64,000 bases of DNA, from positions 992,001 to 1,056,000 of the forward strand of contig NZ_JAEHFV010000001.1 in NCBI RefSeq assembly GCF_016522065.1, in the 5' to 3' direction. Under the pieces are notes generated by a model, which worked only from the letters and a program-made list of their open reading frames with translations, was not told the origin of the DNA and ran no database searches. The position numbers were made by a program, and so were the translations under genes. This document shows positions 46,859 through 55,031 of the stretch, in pieces; position 1 is the first letter of the stretch; each line of letters begins with the position of its first letter. Source of the stretch: Flavobacterium agrisoli. Lineage in GTDB: Bacteria; Bacteroidota; Bacteroidia; Flavobacteriales; Flavobacteriaceae.

Positions 46859-47512
46859 TTATAATTTATACGAAACATATAAATTTAAGCTGCTATTTTT
46901 TGCATCTGGAAAGGTATACGTTTGACCTAGAATGGTTCTTTCTTTACCAATCGTGGTTAATCCGTAATTGTAACGCAATCCTACGCTAATTGGATTAAAA
47001 TCAACTCCAATACCGGCTGCCAATCCCGCATCAAAACGTTCTAAATCGTCGGTATCAATATTGTCTTCAAAATCAAAACTTGTTCCTCCATCTACATCGT
47101 TTTTTACTTTTGAATTCACCAAATAAGAGGCATATCCACCAGCTTGAATGTTGAAGTTTTCGGTTATATTGAATTTAAAAAGCAAAGGCAATTCGATATA
47201 ATCCAATCTGATTTTGGCTTTTCCAGAAGCAATGGCATTATTGTACTCTACTTCGGAACCTTTTGTTGTATATAATAATTCGGGTTGAAAAGCAATATTA
47301 TCACTTATGGGTAATTTGGCGTATAAACCAGCATTAAAACCAACTAAGACATTTTCATCATCTGCATCGGATTGATACAAATTAGAAAGGTTAACTCCTC
47401 CTTTTACACCAAATTCTGGTTCTGATGAAGATGTTGTACTTTGCGCGACTGCCACGCCTAAATTCATTGATAAAAATGCTACAAATGCGTATTTTAAATT
47501 TTTGTTTTTCAT
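46859..47512 (-). CDS. Porin-family outer-membrane beta-barrel (PorT-like)
   Basis: A 217-residue protein with a signal peptide ending in GVAVAQ. The mature protein is an eight-stranded barrel: EFGVKGGVNLSNLYQSD at the start, LYAKLPISDNIAFQPELLYT, IRLDYIELPLLFKFNITENF, AGLAAGIGVDFNPISVGLRY and the closing SLNLYVSYKL. This is the outer_membrane beta-barrel (OMP_b-brl_2) family common in flavobacteria. It lies between the DUF4142-like lipoprotein gene and the small membrane protein genes on the same strand. Confidence 0.88.
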   Translation of the reverse strand: MKNKNLKYAFVAFLSMNLGVAVAQSTTSSSEPEFGVKGGVNLSNLYQSDADDENVLVGFNAGLYAKLPISDNIAFQPELLYTTKGSEVEYNNAIASGKAKIRLDYIELPLLFKFNITENFNIQAGGYASYLVNSKVKNDVDGGTSFDFEDNIDTDDLERFDAGLAAGIGVDFNPISVGLRYNYGLTTIGKERTILGQTYTFPDAKNSSLNLYVSYKL

Positions 47513-47535
47513 AGGTACTTTTTAATTTTTATTAT

Positions 47536-48108
47536 TTATTCGATTTGGGAAATTTCAGGAGCCATAATTCTTACTTTAAACTTCCTGGTTAATTCTAAAA
47601 TCCTTGTTTGTTTTTGTAATTGATCCAAAGCAAATTCAGAAATAATAGTATCCAACGTATTTTGTTTTAAATCTTGTAATACTTCAATTTGTCCGACTAA
47701 GTTTTGTTCTATCGAATCGAAATACAATTCTTCGTGTAAAATAGAATCCTCTTGTATCTCATTTTTAATAATACTATTGATAATAATCAATTTTGAGTCG
47801 GCTGTTTCTTGCAATGATTTTAAAAGCTCATTTTGGTTGTCATCAATCACTTTGCTAAAATTAACTACTCGCTTATTTCTGTTTTGTAAACCTAAATTTT
47901 TATTTATTTCTAGAGTAGCTTTACCCAAATTGGCCAACGTAATTAACTGGTTGGCATCTTTTGCCTGAGAACTTCTAAAATTTTGAACGGTGCCTTGAAA
48001 ACCGGCCTTTTTAGCGTCTCTTTTTTCGCAGGAACTTAAACCAATAAGTGCTAAACCCAATAGCAGCGAAATATGTTTTTTTTGAGATTGTAATTTAGCT
48101 AGCGACAT
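47536..48108 (-). CDS. DUF4142-like lipoprotein
   Basis: A 190-residue protein starting at the ATG at 48108 (MSLAKLQSQKKH). The signal sequence LLLGLALIGLSSC is a lipobox. The mature protein is mostly helical, with LITLANLGKATLEINKNLGL, VVNFSKVIDDNQNELLKSLQ and KQTRILELTRKFKVRI, resembling ferritin-like DUF4142 proteins. It is first in the minus-strand set that continues with the porin and small membrane proteins. Function unknown; an envelope stress role fits the neighbours. Confidence 0.7.
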   Translation of the reverse strand: MSLAKLQSQKKHISLLLGLALIGLSSCEKRDAKKAGFQGTVQNFRSSQAKDANQLITLANLGKATLEINKNLGLQNRNKRVVNFSKVIDDNQNELLKSLQETADSKLIIINSIIKNEIQEDSILHEELYFDSIEQNLVGQIEVLQDLKQNTLDTIISEFALDQLQKQTRILELTRKFKVRIMAPEISQIE

Positions 48109-48171
48109 TCTCTTTACTTTGATTATTATTACATTACAAATATGCAACCCACTACAAAGAATTACCTTACA

Positions 48172-48225
48172 GCCTAAAAAAAAATCGTTATATAATTTCC
48201 ATTGTGGATATTATATAACGATTTT
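48172..48225 (-). terminator. Terminator of the AraC-RR-kinase operon
   Basis: Perfect 16-bp arms (48181-48196 with 48210-48225) around a 13-base loop. On the minus strand about ten T follow the stem. Confidence 0.92.
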
Positions 48226-48245
48226 TCGTTTTAATAGAAAGCCTT

Positions 48246-50033
48246 TTATTCCGGCAAAAACACCGTAAATACAGCACCTTCACCAGGGTTACTGTCGGCT
48301 GTAATAAAACCATTATGATTATCAACTATCTTTTTACAAATGGCTAATCCGATACCCGTGCCTGGATAATCATTTTTAGAATGTAATCTTTTAAATAACA
48401 CAAAAATGGAATGTTTAAACTGAGGATCAAAACCCATTCCGTTGTCTTGAAAAGTAATTTTATAATACTTCTTTACATTCTGATTGAGAACATCTGGATA
48501 ATTTTTGGAAAGTACTTTGACACAGCCAATATGGATAATAGGCGCTAAATTATCTAAACTGTATTTTAAGGAATTACCAATTAAGTTGATGAACAATTGT
48601 TCTATCTGATACGGAATAACATTTAATTTAGGTAGTTTCTCGGAATTGATTTCTGCCTTTTTCTCAGTTATGACCTCGTTAAGTTCGGTTTTAGCATTTT
48701 GGAATAAGTCGTTCAGGTTGGCTTTTACAACTTCTTTTTTTGTAGTATTGGTTCGGGAAAACAACAATAAATCATCAATTAAAACACGCATTCTTTTGGA
48801 AGAAGCATCGATTTTTTCAAAATATTCTCTTCCTCTAACAGATATTGCTTTTTTATCATCCTCAGAAAAACGAGATATAAAAGTTTGTATTTTTCGTAAA
48901 GGTTCCTGCAAATCGTGACTGGCAACATGGTTAAACGAAGCCAATTCTTGATTGCTAATTTCAAGCTCTTTATTTCGTTGAGAAAGTTCTATGTTTTGCT
49001 CGTATTCATCAGTAACATCAAAAGAAATTCCTAAAATAATATGCGCATTTTCTTCGTTTTCGACTAACAATTTTCCAATCGATTTAAAATGGCGAATGCT
49101 ACCATCTTGTCGAACAATTCTGTAATAAATTAAAGGAAGTTTTTTTTGCTCTTTAATGGTTTGCATCGAATTGACTAAGGTTTCTTTATCGTCTGGGTGC
49201 ACGAAATTTAAAAAAGTTCCTCTTTCGGGTACAAAAGCATCGGGTGAAAACCCTAACAATCGGAATTGATTATCGGAATAATGAATTTTATCTTGCTGCA
49301 AATCCCATTGCCACGTACTAAAATTCCCAATCATTTCCGCCTCATCCATTAATTTGGTTGAAATTAGGAGTTTTTTGTTGGTGATTTTTAAACGTTCGAT
49401 ATCCTTACTAATTTGACGATACGAAAGAATAATCAAAATTAAAGCGACCAAAAAGACCGAAACAGTAAACAAAGGCGTTAACGAAATTTCATTGTCGTAG
49501 TTTGCTTGTCTTTCTTGTAAAAACTGCTTTTCTCTTTCTTTCATATTATCCACTTGAGCGCGGATATTAGCCATTAAAACACGCCCTCTTTGCAACGCAT
49601 TTTCTAGCTTTTCTTTATTATAGGAGTCGGAATTGCTATACTTTAAAGCTTCCTCTAAACACTGATAACGTTTGTTGATGAGTAAAAAAAGTTGCTTCAG
49701 GTTTTTTTGTTGTCCTTTACGTTCGGCTGTTAGCTTATTGAGTTCAACAAAACTGCGATTTACTTTATCTCTGGAAAACTCGTAAGGTGTTAAATACCTT
49801 TCGTTGTGTGTAATTATATACCCATTTTGCCCAATTTCGGCATCTTTTATACTTGAAATCAAACGTTCTAATTCGATGTTAATTTCGAAAGTATGCAAGA
49901 GTAACTGACTGGATTCGTGGGTATCTCTATTGTGTTTATAGGATATCGAAGATATAAACAACAATATAAAGACAGCTATTACAAAAATAACTCTTAATAA
50001 GTTTGAAGAATTAAAATTGAATATGCGTCTCAT
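48246..50033 (-). CDS. CHASE3-PAS sensor histidine kinase
   Basis: A 595-residue membrane kinase. TM1 (residues 13-33) and TM2 (185-205) flank an extracytoplasmic CHASE3 domain with IKDAEIGQNGYIITHNERYL. A PAS domain at 230-345 has GNFSTWQWDL and HPDDKETLV. The dimerisation domain carries His373 in HVASHDLQEPLRK. The ATPase domain shows NLIGNSLKYS, FQDNGMGFDP and GTGIGLAICKKI. It is last in an operon after an AraC regulator and a response regulator (27-base gap). The stimulus is unknown; CHASE3 often occurs with stress sensing. Confidence 0.94.
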   Translation of the reverse strand: MRRIFNFNSSNLLRVIFVIAVFILLFISSISYKHNRDTHESSQLLLHTFEINIELERLISSIKDAEIGQNGYIITHNERYLTPYEFSRDKVNRSFVELNKLTAERKGQQKNLKQLFLLINKRYQCLEEALKYSNSDSYNKEKLENALQRGRVLMANIRAQVDNMKEREKQFLQERQANYDNEISLTPLFTVSVFLVALILIILSYRQISKDIERLKITNKKLLISTKLMDEAEMIGNFSTWQWDLQQDKIHYSDNQFRLLGFSPDAFVPERGTFLNFVHPDDKETLVNSMQTIKEQKKLPLIYYRIVRQDGSIRHFKSIGKLLVENEENAHIILGISFDVTDEYEQNIELSQRNKELEISNQELASFNHVASHDLQEPLRKIQTFISRFSEDDKKAISVRGREYFEKIDASSKRMRVLIDDLLLFSRTNTTKKEVVKANLNDLFQNAKTELNEVITEKKAEINSEKLPKLNVIPYQIEQLFINLIGNSLKYSLDNLAPIIHIGCVKVLSKNYPDVLNQNVKKYYKITFQDNGMGFDPQFKHSIFVLFKRLHSKNDYPGTGIGLAICKKIVDNHNGFITADSNPGEGAVFTVFLPE

Positions 50034-50060
50034 AATAAAGTACTATTTAAAAAAAGTAAA

Positions 50061-50510
50061 TTATTTTAAACTCAATAAGAAATTATCACGGTTTAAACCA
50101 GAAGTATGATAATGCCAATTAAGCGTAATAACTTCGTTAATTAGTTTTTTAAGCGTATTAAAGTCGCTTGGTTTTTTGATATAAATATTGGCACCTTGTA
50201 CGAAAGTATCTTCTATATCTTCATCAGAAGAAGAAGTGGAATAGATGGCAATAATAAGATCTCTTAAATGCGGTGTTTTTTTAATTTCGATTAAACACTC
50301 TTTCCCTGTTTTTTTAGGCATGTTCAAATCCAAAAACAATACATCGGGTAATACCACATCGGGTTGGTTTAAATGTTCCATTAACTGTAGCCCATCATGC
50401 ACAAAATCGACTTTTGTTTGAACTTTAATATCATCAAAAGCATCTTTAAAAAATAAACGATCATCTTCGTCATCATCGGCAAGCAAAATGTGTAATGCGT
50501 CTTTTTGCAT
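50061..50510 (-). CDS. Single-domain response regulator
   Basis: A 149-residue receiver domain without an output domain. The acidic pocket is ILLADDDEDDR (Asp12-14 region), the phosphorylation site is Asp61 in LFLDLNMPKKTGKECL, and the conserved Ser/Thr and Lys appear in IAIYSTSSSDE and NIYIKKPSD. Many Bacteroidetes phytochrome- and CHASE3-type kinases are followed by such Rcp1-like regulators. It lies between the AraC gene and the kinase gene and is its probable phosphoacceptor. Output must come from protein-protein contact. Confidence 0.93.
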   Translation of the reverse strand: MQKDALHILLADDDEDDRLFFKDAFDDIKVQTKVDFVHDGLQLMEHLNQPDVVLPDVLFLDLNMPKKTGKECLIEIKKTPHLRDLIIAIYSTSSSDEDIEDTFVQGANIYIKKPSDFNTLKKLINEVITLNWHYHTSGLNRDNFLLSLK

Positions 50511-50535
50511 CTATAAAAAAAGTTTTAGTTAGTTT

Positions 50536-51090
50536 TTATTTTAAATTTTCGCGGCGTTTTTTGATAATTCTTTGAAATGCCGAAGGGGTTATTCCGGTTG
50601 TGTTTTTAAACTGCGTACTTAAATGCGCCACACTCGAATAATTAAGTAAAAAAGCAATTTCGGTTAAGCTCATTTCTCCAATTAAAATCAATTGTTTGGC
50701 ACGCTCGATTTTTTGGATAATGATAAAGTTTTCTATAGATGAATAGGTTACTTCCGAAAAAACATTGGATAAATAGCCATAACTATGATTGAGTTTTTCG
50801 GAAAGGTAAACCGAACTTTTTAGGTTATTTTCGTTTTCATCCATAAAGACCATTTCGATAATGGCATCTTTAATTTTTTGAACCAAAACACTTTTCTGGT
50901 TTTCGACAACTTCAAACCCAAACGGAACCAATTCTTTTTTAATAGTATCCAATTCTTCGTTTGAAACGTTGGTTTTTAATTGAATTTCGCCAAAACCCAA
51001 AGTGTCAAAATCGACGTTAAGTTGTTCTAACTTTTCCTTTAAAAAAAGCGAACAAATTGTATTAATATCAAACTTTATAAATAACTTCAT
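50536..51090 (-). CDS. AraC family transcriptional regulator
   Basis: A 184-residue protein with a small alpha/beta N-terminal domain (residues 1-65, MKLFIKFDINTICSLFLKEK and GFGEIQLKTN) resembling a ferredoxin-like fold, then a C-terminal AraC DNA-binding domain: VYLSEKLNHSYGYLSNVFSE, then GEMSLTEIAFLLNYSSVAHL and STQFKNTTGITPSAFQRI. It heads an operon with a response regulator and a histidine kinase. A 10-bp inverted repeat (51139-51181) lies 50-90 bases upstream. Stress-type regulators of this form are common in flavobacteria. Confidence 0.9.
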   Translation of the reverse strand: MKLFIKFDINTICSLFLKEKLEQLNVDFDTLGFGEIQLKTNVSNEELDTIKKELVPFGFEVVENQKSVLVQKIKDAIIEMVFMDENENNLKSSVYLSEKLNHSYGYLSNVFSEVTYSSIENFIIIQKIERAKQLILIGEMSLTEIAFLLNYSSVAHLSTQFKNTTGITPSAFQRIIKKRRENLK

Positions 51091-51138
51091 AGTTCCTAAA
51101 TATGGATAAAGATAATTAAAATAATCTTGGTTTTTGTG

Positions 51139-51181
51139 TTAATGATTTTATAAGACTTTTTTTAAATTTGGAAATCATTAA
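51139..51181. repeat. Inverted repeat upstream of the AraC-RR-kinase operon
   Basis: TTAATGATTT (51139-51148) and AAATCATTAA (51172-51181) are perfect inverted arms with a 23-base spacer. The spacing is about three helical turns between centres, so it could bind two subunits of the AraC protein. Confidence 0.5.
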
Positions 51182-51205
51182 ACGTTAGACGGTTAGAAAC
51201 ACACT

Positions 51206-51242
51206 AAAAAAATACCGTCTGGAATAGTAAAACCAGACGGTA
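51206..51242 (-). terminator. Terminator of csbD
   Basis: TACCGTCTGG (51213-51222) pairs perfectly with CCAGACGGTA (51233-51242). On the minus strand seven T follow. Confidence 0.92.
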
Positions 51243-51264
51243 AATTAATGGAACTTGTAAGGAA

Positions 51265-51450
51265 TTACAAATCCGAAATCATTTGTTGCACTTCTTCTTT
51301 TGATTTTCCTAACTTTTGCTGAAGTCTTCCATATAATTCATCTTCTTTTCCTTCAGCGTACAACAAATCATCATCTGTAAGATCTGCATATTGTTGTTTT
51401 AACTTTCCTTTCAATTCGTTCCAATTTCCTTTTATTTCTGTAGTATTCAT
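51265..51450 (-). CDS. csbD: CsbD family stress protein
   Basis: A 61-residue protein reading [20 protein letters not shown], then [20 protein letters not shown] and [18 protein letters not shown]. This is the complete CsbD-like domain, a small helical protein controlled by general stress in other bacteria. It forms its own transcript with a strong terminator and sits among other stress genes (Dps upstream, AraC-kinase operon downstream). Confidence 0.95.
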   Translation of the reverse strand: MNTTEIKGNWNELKGKLKQQYADLTDDDLLYAEGKEDELYGRLQQKLGKSKEEVQQMISDL

Positions 51451-51548
51451 GATATTTATATTTAAGTATTAATTTATATTAGTAAAGGTACATCCTTTAA
51501 TCTTGCTTGTCGTTACATGATTTTATCGCAACCTTGTAAAATTCGCAT

Positions 51549-52022
51549 TTAGCTCAAATAACGTCGGATAATCCAAGCCATCGTTTCGTGTTTTTGCATA
51601 ATGCCCGTTACAAAATCGGTTGTACCCGCATCGTTTGCTTCTTCTTCGTAAACCGAAAGCGACTCTCTAATTTCGGTAATAATATGCTCGTGATTATCAA
51701 GCAATTCCGCCAACATTTCTTTTTGATTAGGATAGGTATTAGGTGACTCTTTCAAAGTAGTATGATCCAAAAACTCTTTCATGGTACCAATTGTTTTTTC
51801 GCCCAATTTGTTGATTCTTTCTGCAACTTCATCAATAATAGCTTCTAGTGCGTTATATTGTCCTTCAAACAATTTGTGCAATTCCATAAAGCTATTTCCT
51901 CCAATATTCCAATGAAATTTTCGTGTTTTAACGTATAATGTCATTTCGTTTGACAATAAAACGTTTAAAAGTGAGGTGCTTTTCTTTAATTCTTTTTGCG
52001 TAATTCCTATATTCGGTTTCAT
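51549..52022 (-). CDS. dps: Dps family DNA-protecting ferritin-like protein
   Basis: A 157-residue four-helix protein that forms a 12-mer, oxidises and stores iron, and protects DNA. The ferroxidase residues lie in KTRKFHWNIGGNSFMELHKL (His) and LFEGQYNALEAIIDEVAERI (Asp/Glu), the usual Dps pattern. Length is typical. It is preceded by a promoter element TACCTTTG (52049-52056). Stress and stationary-phase control is expected from the family. Confidence 0.95.
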   Translation of the reverse strand: MKPNIGITQKELKKSTSLLNVLLSNEMTLYVKTRKFHWNIGGNSFMELHKLFEGQYNALEAIIDEVAERINKLGEKTIGTMKEFLDHTTLKESPNTYPNQKEMLAELLDNHEHIITEIRESLSVYEEEANDAGTTDFVTGIMQKHETMAWIIRRYLS

Positions 52023-52048
52023 AATGTATTTGTTTAAAAGTTGTTTTT

Positions 52049-52056
52049 CAAAGGTA
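52049..52056 (-). promoter_or_regulatory. -7 promoter element of dps
   Basis: Minus-strand TACCTTTG, 26 bases before the ATG. Confidence 0.45.
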
Positions 52057-52144
52057 AAACCATCATAAAGCTATTGCCTTATACAATTTTAAACTCTTGT
52101 TACAGGAATTCAACATCAGTTTAAACGGATTGCTTTTAATTTCT

Positions 52145-52152
52145 TAATTTTG
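52145..52152 (+). promoter_or_regulatory. -7 promoter element of pyrF
   Basis: TAATTTTG, 24 bases before the ATG at 52177. The element overlaps the region of the longer ORF's start, supporting the later ATG. Confidence 0.45.
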
Positions 52153-52176
52153 GCGCACAAAATCTTTACATTATAC

Positions 52177-52992
52177 ATGACAACACAACAACTTTACGAG
52201 CAAATTCAGCAAAAAAAATCCTTCTTATGTGTTGGATTGGATCCCGATTTAAACAAAATGCCTTCGCATTTATTACAAACAGAAGATCCCATTTTTGAAT
52301 TCAACAAAGCGATTATTGATGCTACGCACGATGTATGTGTGGCCTACAAACCCAATACCGCTTTTTTTGAAGCTTACGGAATAAAGGGTTGGTTGTCATT
52401 ACAAAAAACCATTCAATATATAAACGAAAAGCATCCTGAAATTTTCACCATTGCCGATGCAAAACGCGGCGATATTGGCAATACCTCCAGCATGTATGCA
52501 AAAGCTTTTTTTGAAGATTTGGAATTTGATAGTGTTACTGTGGCACCCTATATGGGCAAGGATTCGGTTGAGCCTTTTTTGGCTTTCGAAAACAAGCATA
52601 CCATTATGTTGGGATTAACTTCAAACGAAGGTGCATTTGATTTTCAAACCAAAATGTTGGGCGATAAAGAATTGTACAAACAAGTTTTGGAAACCTCAAA
52701 ATCATGGAAAAACAGCCATAATTTAATGTATGTGGTTGGTGCTACCAAAGCCGAATATTTTACAGAAATCAGAAAAATTGTCACTGATAGTTTTTTATTA
52801 GTACCCGGAATTGGTGCGCAAGGTGGTAGTTTATCCGAAGTATGCAAATACGGAATGAACAGTCAAATTGGATTATTGGTTAATTCTGCCAGAGCTATTA
52901 TTTATGCTTCAAAAGAAACCGATTTTGCCGAGAAAGCCCGAGCCGAAGCTTTGAAAGTTCAGCAAGAAATGGCTGAAATTATGCAAAAATAA
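52177..52992 (+). CDS. pyrF: Orotidine 5'-phosphate decarboxylase, type 2
   Basis: A 271-residue cytoplasmic TIM-barrel enzyme that decarboxylates OMP to UMP, the last step of pyrimidine synthesis. I start at [10 protein letters not shown] (52177). Motifs are [28 protein letters not shown], and the catalytic [19 protein letters not shown] with the Lys-Asp pair of type 2 enzymes. [11 protein letters not shown] binds the phosphate and [11 protein letters not shown] follows. The 270-residue length and the AKRGDIG form mark the long type. A second gene starts five bases after its stop. Confidence 0.95.
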   Translation: MTTQQLYEQIQQKKSFLCVGLDPDLNKMPSHLLQTEDPIFEFNKAIIDATHDVCVAYKPNTAFFEAYGIKGWLSLQKTIQYINEKHPEIFTIADAKRGDIGNTSSMYAKAFFEDLEFDSVTVAPYMGKDSVEPFLAFENKHTIMLGLTSNEGAFDFQTKMLGDKELYKQVLETSKSWKNSHNLMYVVGATKAEYFTEIRKIVTDSFLLVPGIGAQGGSLSEVCKYGMNSQIGLLVNSARAIIYASKETDFAEKARAEALKVQQEMAEIMQK

Positions 52993-52997
52993 TCACT

Positions 52998-53798
52998 ATG
53001 AAAATTTTCAAGGACCAATTAGGCAGGGAAATTACATTTGAAAACACACCAAAAAGAATCATTTCGTTAGTGCCTTCTCAAACCGAATTACTGTATGATT
53101 TGGGTTTAGAAAAATCGTTGGTAGGTATTACTAAATTTTGCGTACACCCTTATCATTTTAAAGCCACAAAAACGATAGTTGGAGGTACAAAAAAAGTTCA
53201 TTTTGACAAAATAGAAGCCTTACAACCTGATGTCATTATTTGCAATAAAGAGGAAAACACGCTAGAATTAGTTGAAAAATTAAGTGAAATTTGTCCGGTT
53301 TGGGTAACCGATGTCATCACTTTTGAAGATAACTTTGGTATGATTTCCGATTTTGGAAAACTCTTTAATTGTCGCACCGAATCTCAAAAATGGCTGGATA
53401 AAATTAATTTTGCGCTTTCGGATTTTAATAATTACATCCAAAATAAACCCCTTAAAAAAGCCGCTTATTTTATATGGAAAAATCCCTATATGGTTGCAGG
53501 ATCAAACACCTACATTGATACGCTTTTACAACTCAATCATTTTAAAAACATTTACGAAAATGGTTCTCGTTATCCCGAAATAGAAATTAAAAAACTACGA
53601 TTAGAGGGCGATCCCGATGTTGTTTTTTTATCTTCAGAACCCTATCCTTTTAAAGAAGAAGATGCTTTTGAAATTGGTCGGTTTACACATCATGCTAAAA
53701 CGGTTTTTGTTGATGGCGAAATGTTTTCTTGGCACGGAACGCGTTTGCTAAAGGCATTACCTTACTTCAAACAAATACAAGAGCGTTTGGCTTTTTAA
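52998..53798 (+). CDS. BtuF-like helical-backbone metal receptor without signal peptide
   Basis: A 266-residue protein of the periplasmic-binding fold used by vitamin B12 and siderophore receptors. It opens at once with the domain (DQLGREITFENTPKRIISLV) and has PSQTELLYDLGLEKSLVGIT, KIEALQPDVIICNKEENT, and a GSNTYIDTLLQLNHFKNIY helix. There is no signal peptide or lipobox, so as it stands it would remain in the cytoplasm. No ABC permease or ATPase accompanies it. It follows pyrF by five bases. Cobalamin or a related molecule is a possible ligand; IcmF in this window needs B12. Confidence 0.82.
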   Translation: MKIFKDQLGREITFENTPKRIISLVPSQTELLYDLGLEKSLVGITKFCVHPYHFKATKTIVGGTKKVHFDKIEALQPDVIICNKEENTLELVEKLSEICPVWVTDVITFEDNFGMISDFGKLFNCRTESQKWLDKINFALSDFNNYIQNKPLKKAAYFIWKNPYMVAGSNTYIDTLLQLNHFKNIYENGSRYPEIEIKKLRLEGDPDVVFLSSEPYPFKEEDAFEIGRFTHHAKTVFVDGEMFSWHGTRLLKALPYFKQIQERLAF

Positions 53799-54123
53799 AG
53801 CTAAAACAAATCCAAAAGAAAAGCCCGCAGATCTTAAAAAAGAAATGCGGGCAATCATTTAACTAACCAAAACCAAAATAATAAATAACCAGTTTATTAC
53901 ATTGCAAATATCCGACATTAATACATGCGATGTTGTTAAGATTTTGTTATTACTTTGTTGCTCATTAGTTAAGATTCAAATTGCGTTTCGGTGATTTTCA
54001 ATCAAATTCTTAAATCATCTCCTTAAATTTTGAGATTACTATTAATTCACACCAATAAATCCGCCTCATTTTAAAGAATTAAAAATTTTATTTCACAACT
54101 AAAAAACACTCAATTACAACTAA
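53799..54123. other. 325-bp intergenic region with one strong hairpin
   Basis: GCCCGCA (53823-53829) pairs with TGCGGGC (53846-53852) around a 16-base loop, GC-rich for this genome, 25 bases after the BtuF-like stop. No T run follows, so it is not a standard terminator. GTTAAGATT occurs twice (53935, 53968). Otherwise AT-rich with no gene. Confidence 0.5.
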
Positions 54124-54978
54124 TTAGGAAAAAACAACGGTTCGGTTATTATATACCATAGTTTTACGTTGGGCATGCAATTTAATAGCTCGTGCCAAAA
54201 CAATTCGTTCTAAATCGCGGCCTTTCATAATAAAATCTTCAACTGAATGAATGTGCGAAACACGTGTAATATCTTGTTCGATAATGGGCCCTTCGTCCAG
54301 CTCTTCGGTTACATAATGACTAGTTGCACCAATAATTTTAACACCGCGTTTAAAAGCTGCATGATAAGGTTTTGCACCCTGAAAAGCAGGTAAAAAAGAG
54401 TGGTGAATATTGATAATTTTATTGGTGTATTTTTCAATTATTTTTGGTGTTACAATTTGCATATAACGAGCTAAAACTATAAAATTGATTTGGAAACGCT
54501 CTAACAATTCTAGTTGCATTTTTTCGCCTTCTTCTTTACTATCTTTAGTGAAAGGAACATAATGAAACGGAATATCAAAACGATCTGCAATAGTTCTCAA
54601 ATCGTTGTGATTGCTTACAATCAGCGGAATTTCAACATTTAATTCGCCTGCACTGTATCTTCCTAAAATATCAAACAAACAATGGTCGTATTTAGACACA
54701 AACAAGGCCATTCGTGGTTTTAAATCTTGGTTGTACATTTCCCATTTCATTCCGAATTCGGAGGCAATATTTTGCTCAAAATCGCCTTTTATAACTTCAA
54801 ATGCTATTTCTAAATTGCTAATTTCAAATTCCAATCGCATGAAAAAAACATTGAGTTCGCGGTCCACATGCTGATCGATATACGTAATATTTCCGGCTAA
54901 ATTGGCGATAAAACTGGTTACAGCAGCTATGATTCCTTTTTGGTCTTTACAATGAATTAATAAGGTTATTTTTTGCAT
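54124..54978 (-). CDS. purU: Formyltetrahydrofolate deformylase
   Basis: A 284-residue cytoplasmic enzyme that hydrolyses 10-formyl-THF to formate and THF, balancing one-carbon units for purine synthesis. Residues 5-80 form an ACT domain (TLLIHCKDQKGIIAAVTSFI). The formyltransferase fold follows, with ALFVSKYDHCLFDILGRYSA, the catalytic NIHHSFLPAFQGAKPYHAAF (Asn-His) and GATSHYVTEELDEGPIIEQD (Asp). The N-terminal ACT domain separates PurU from PurN. It is a single gene with respect to clear neighbours. Confidence 0.95.
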   Translation of the reverse strand: MQKITLLIHCKDQKGIIAAVTSFIANLAGNITYIDQHVDRELNVFFMRLEFEISNLEIAFEVIKGDFEQNIASEFGMKWEMYNQDLKPRMALFVSKYDHCLFDILGRYSAGELNVEIPLIVSNHNDLRTIADRFDIPFHYVPFTKDSKEEGEKMQLELLERFQINFIVLARYMQIVTPKIIEKYTNKIINIHHSFLPAFQGAKPYHAAFKRGVKIIGATSHYVTEELDEGPIIEQDITRVSHIHSVEDFIMKGRDLERIVLARAIKLHAQRKTMVYNNRTVVFS

Positions 54979-55031
54979 TTTTTTTGTAATTATTTTTTGG
55001 TGGTCATTAATAGTACAACTGGTTTTTTTAT

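Noticed and set aside
53935..53976. Repeated GTTAAGATT
   Set aside because: Nine AT-rich bases with 33-bp spacing and no nearby start codon; likely chance.
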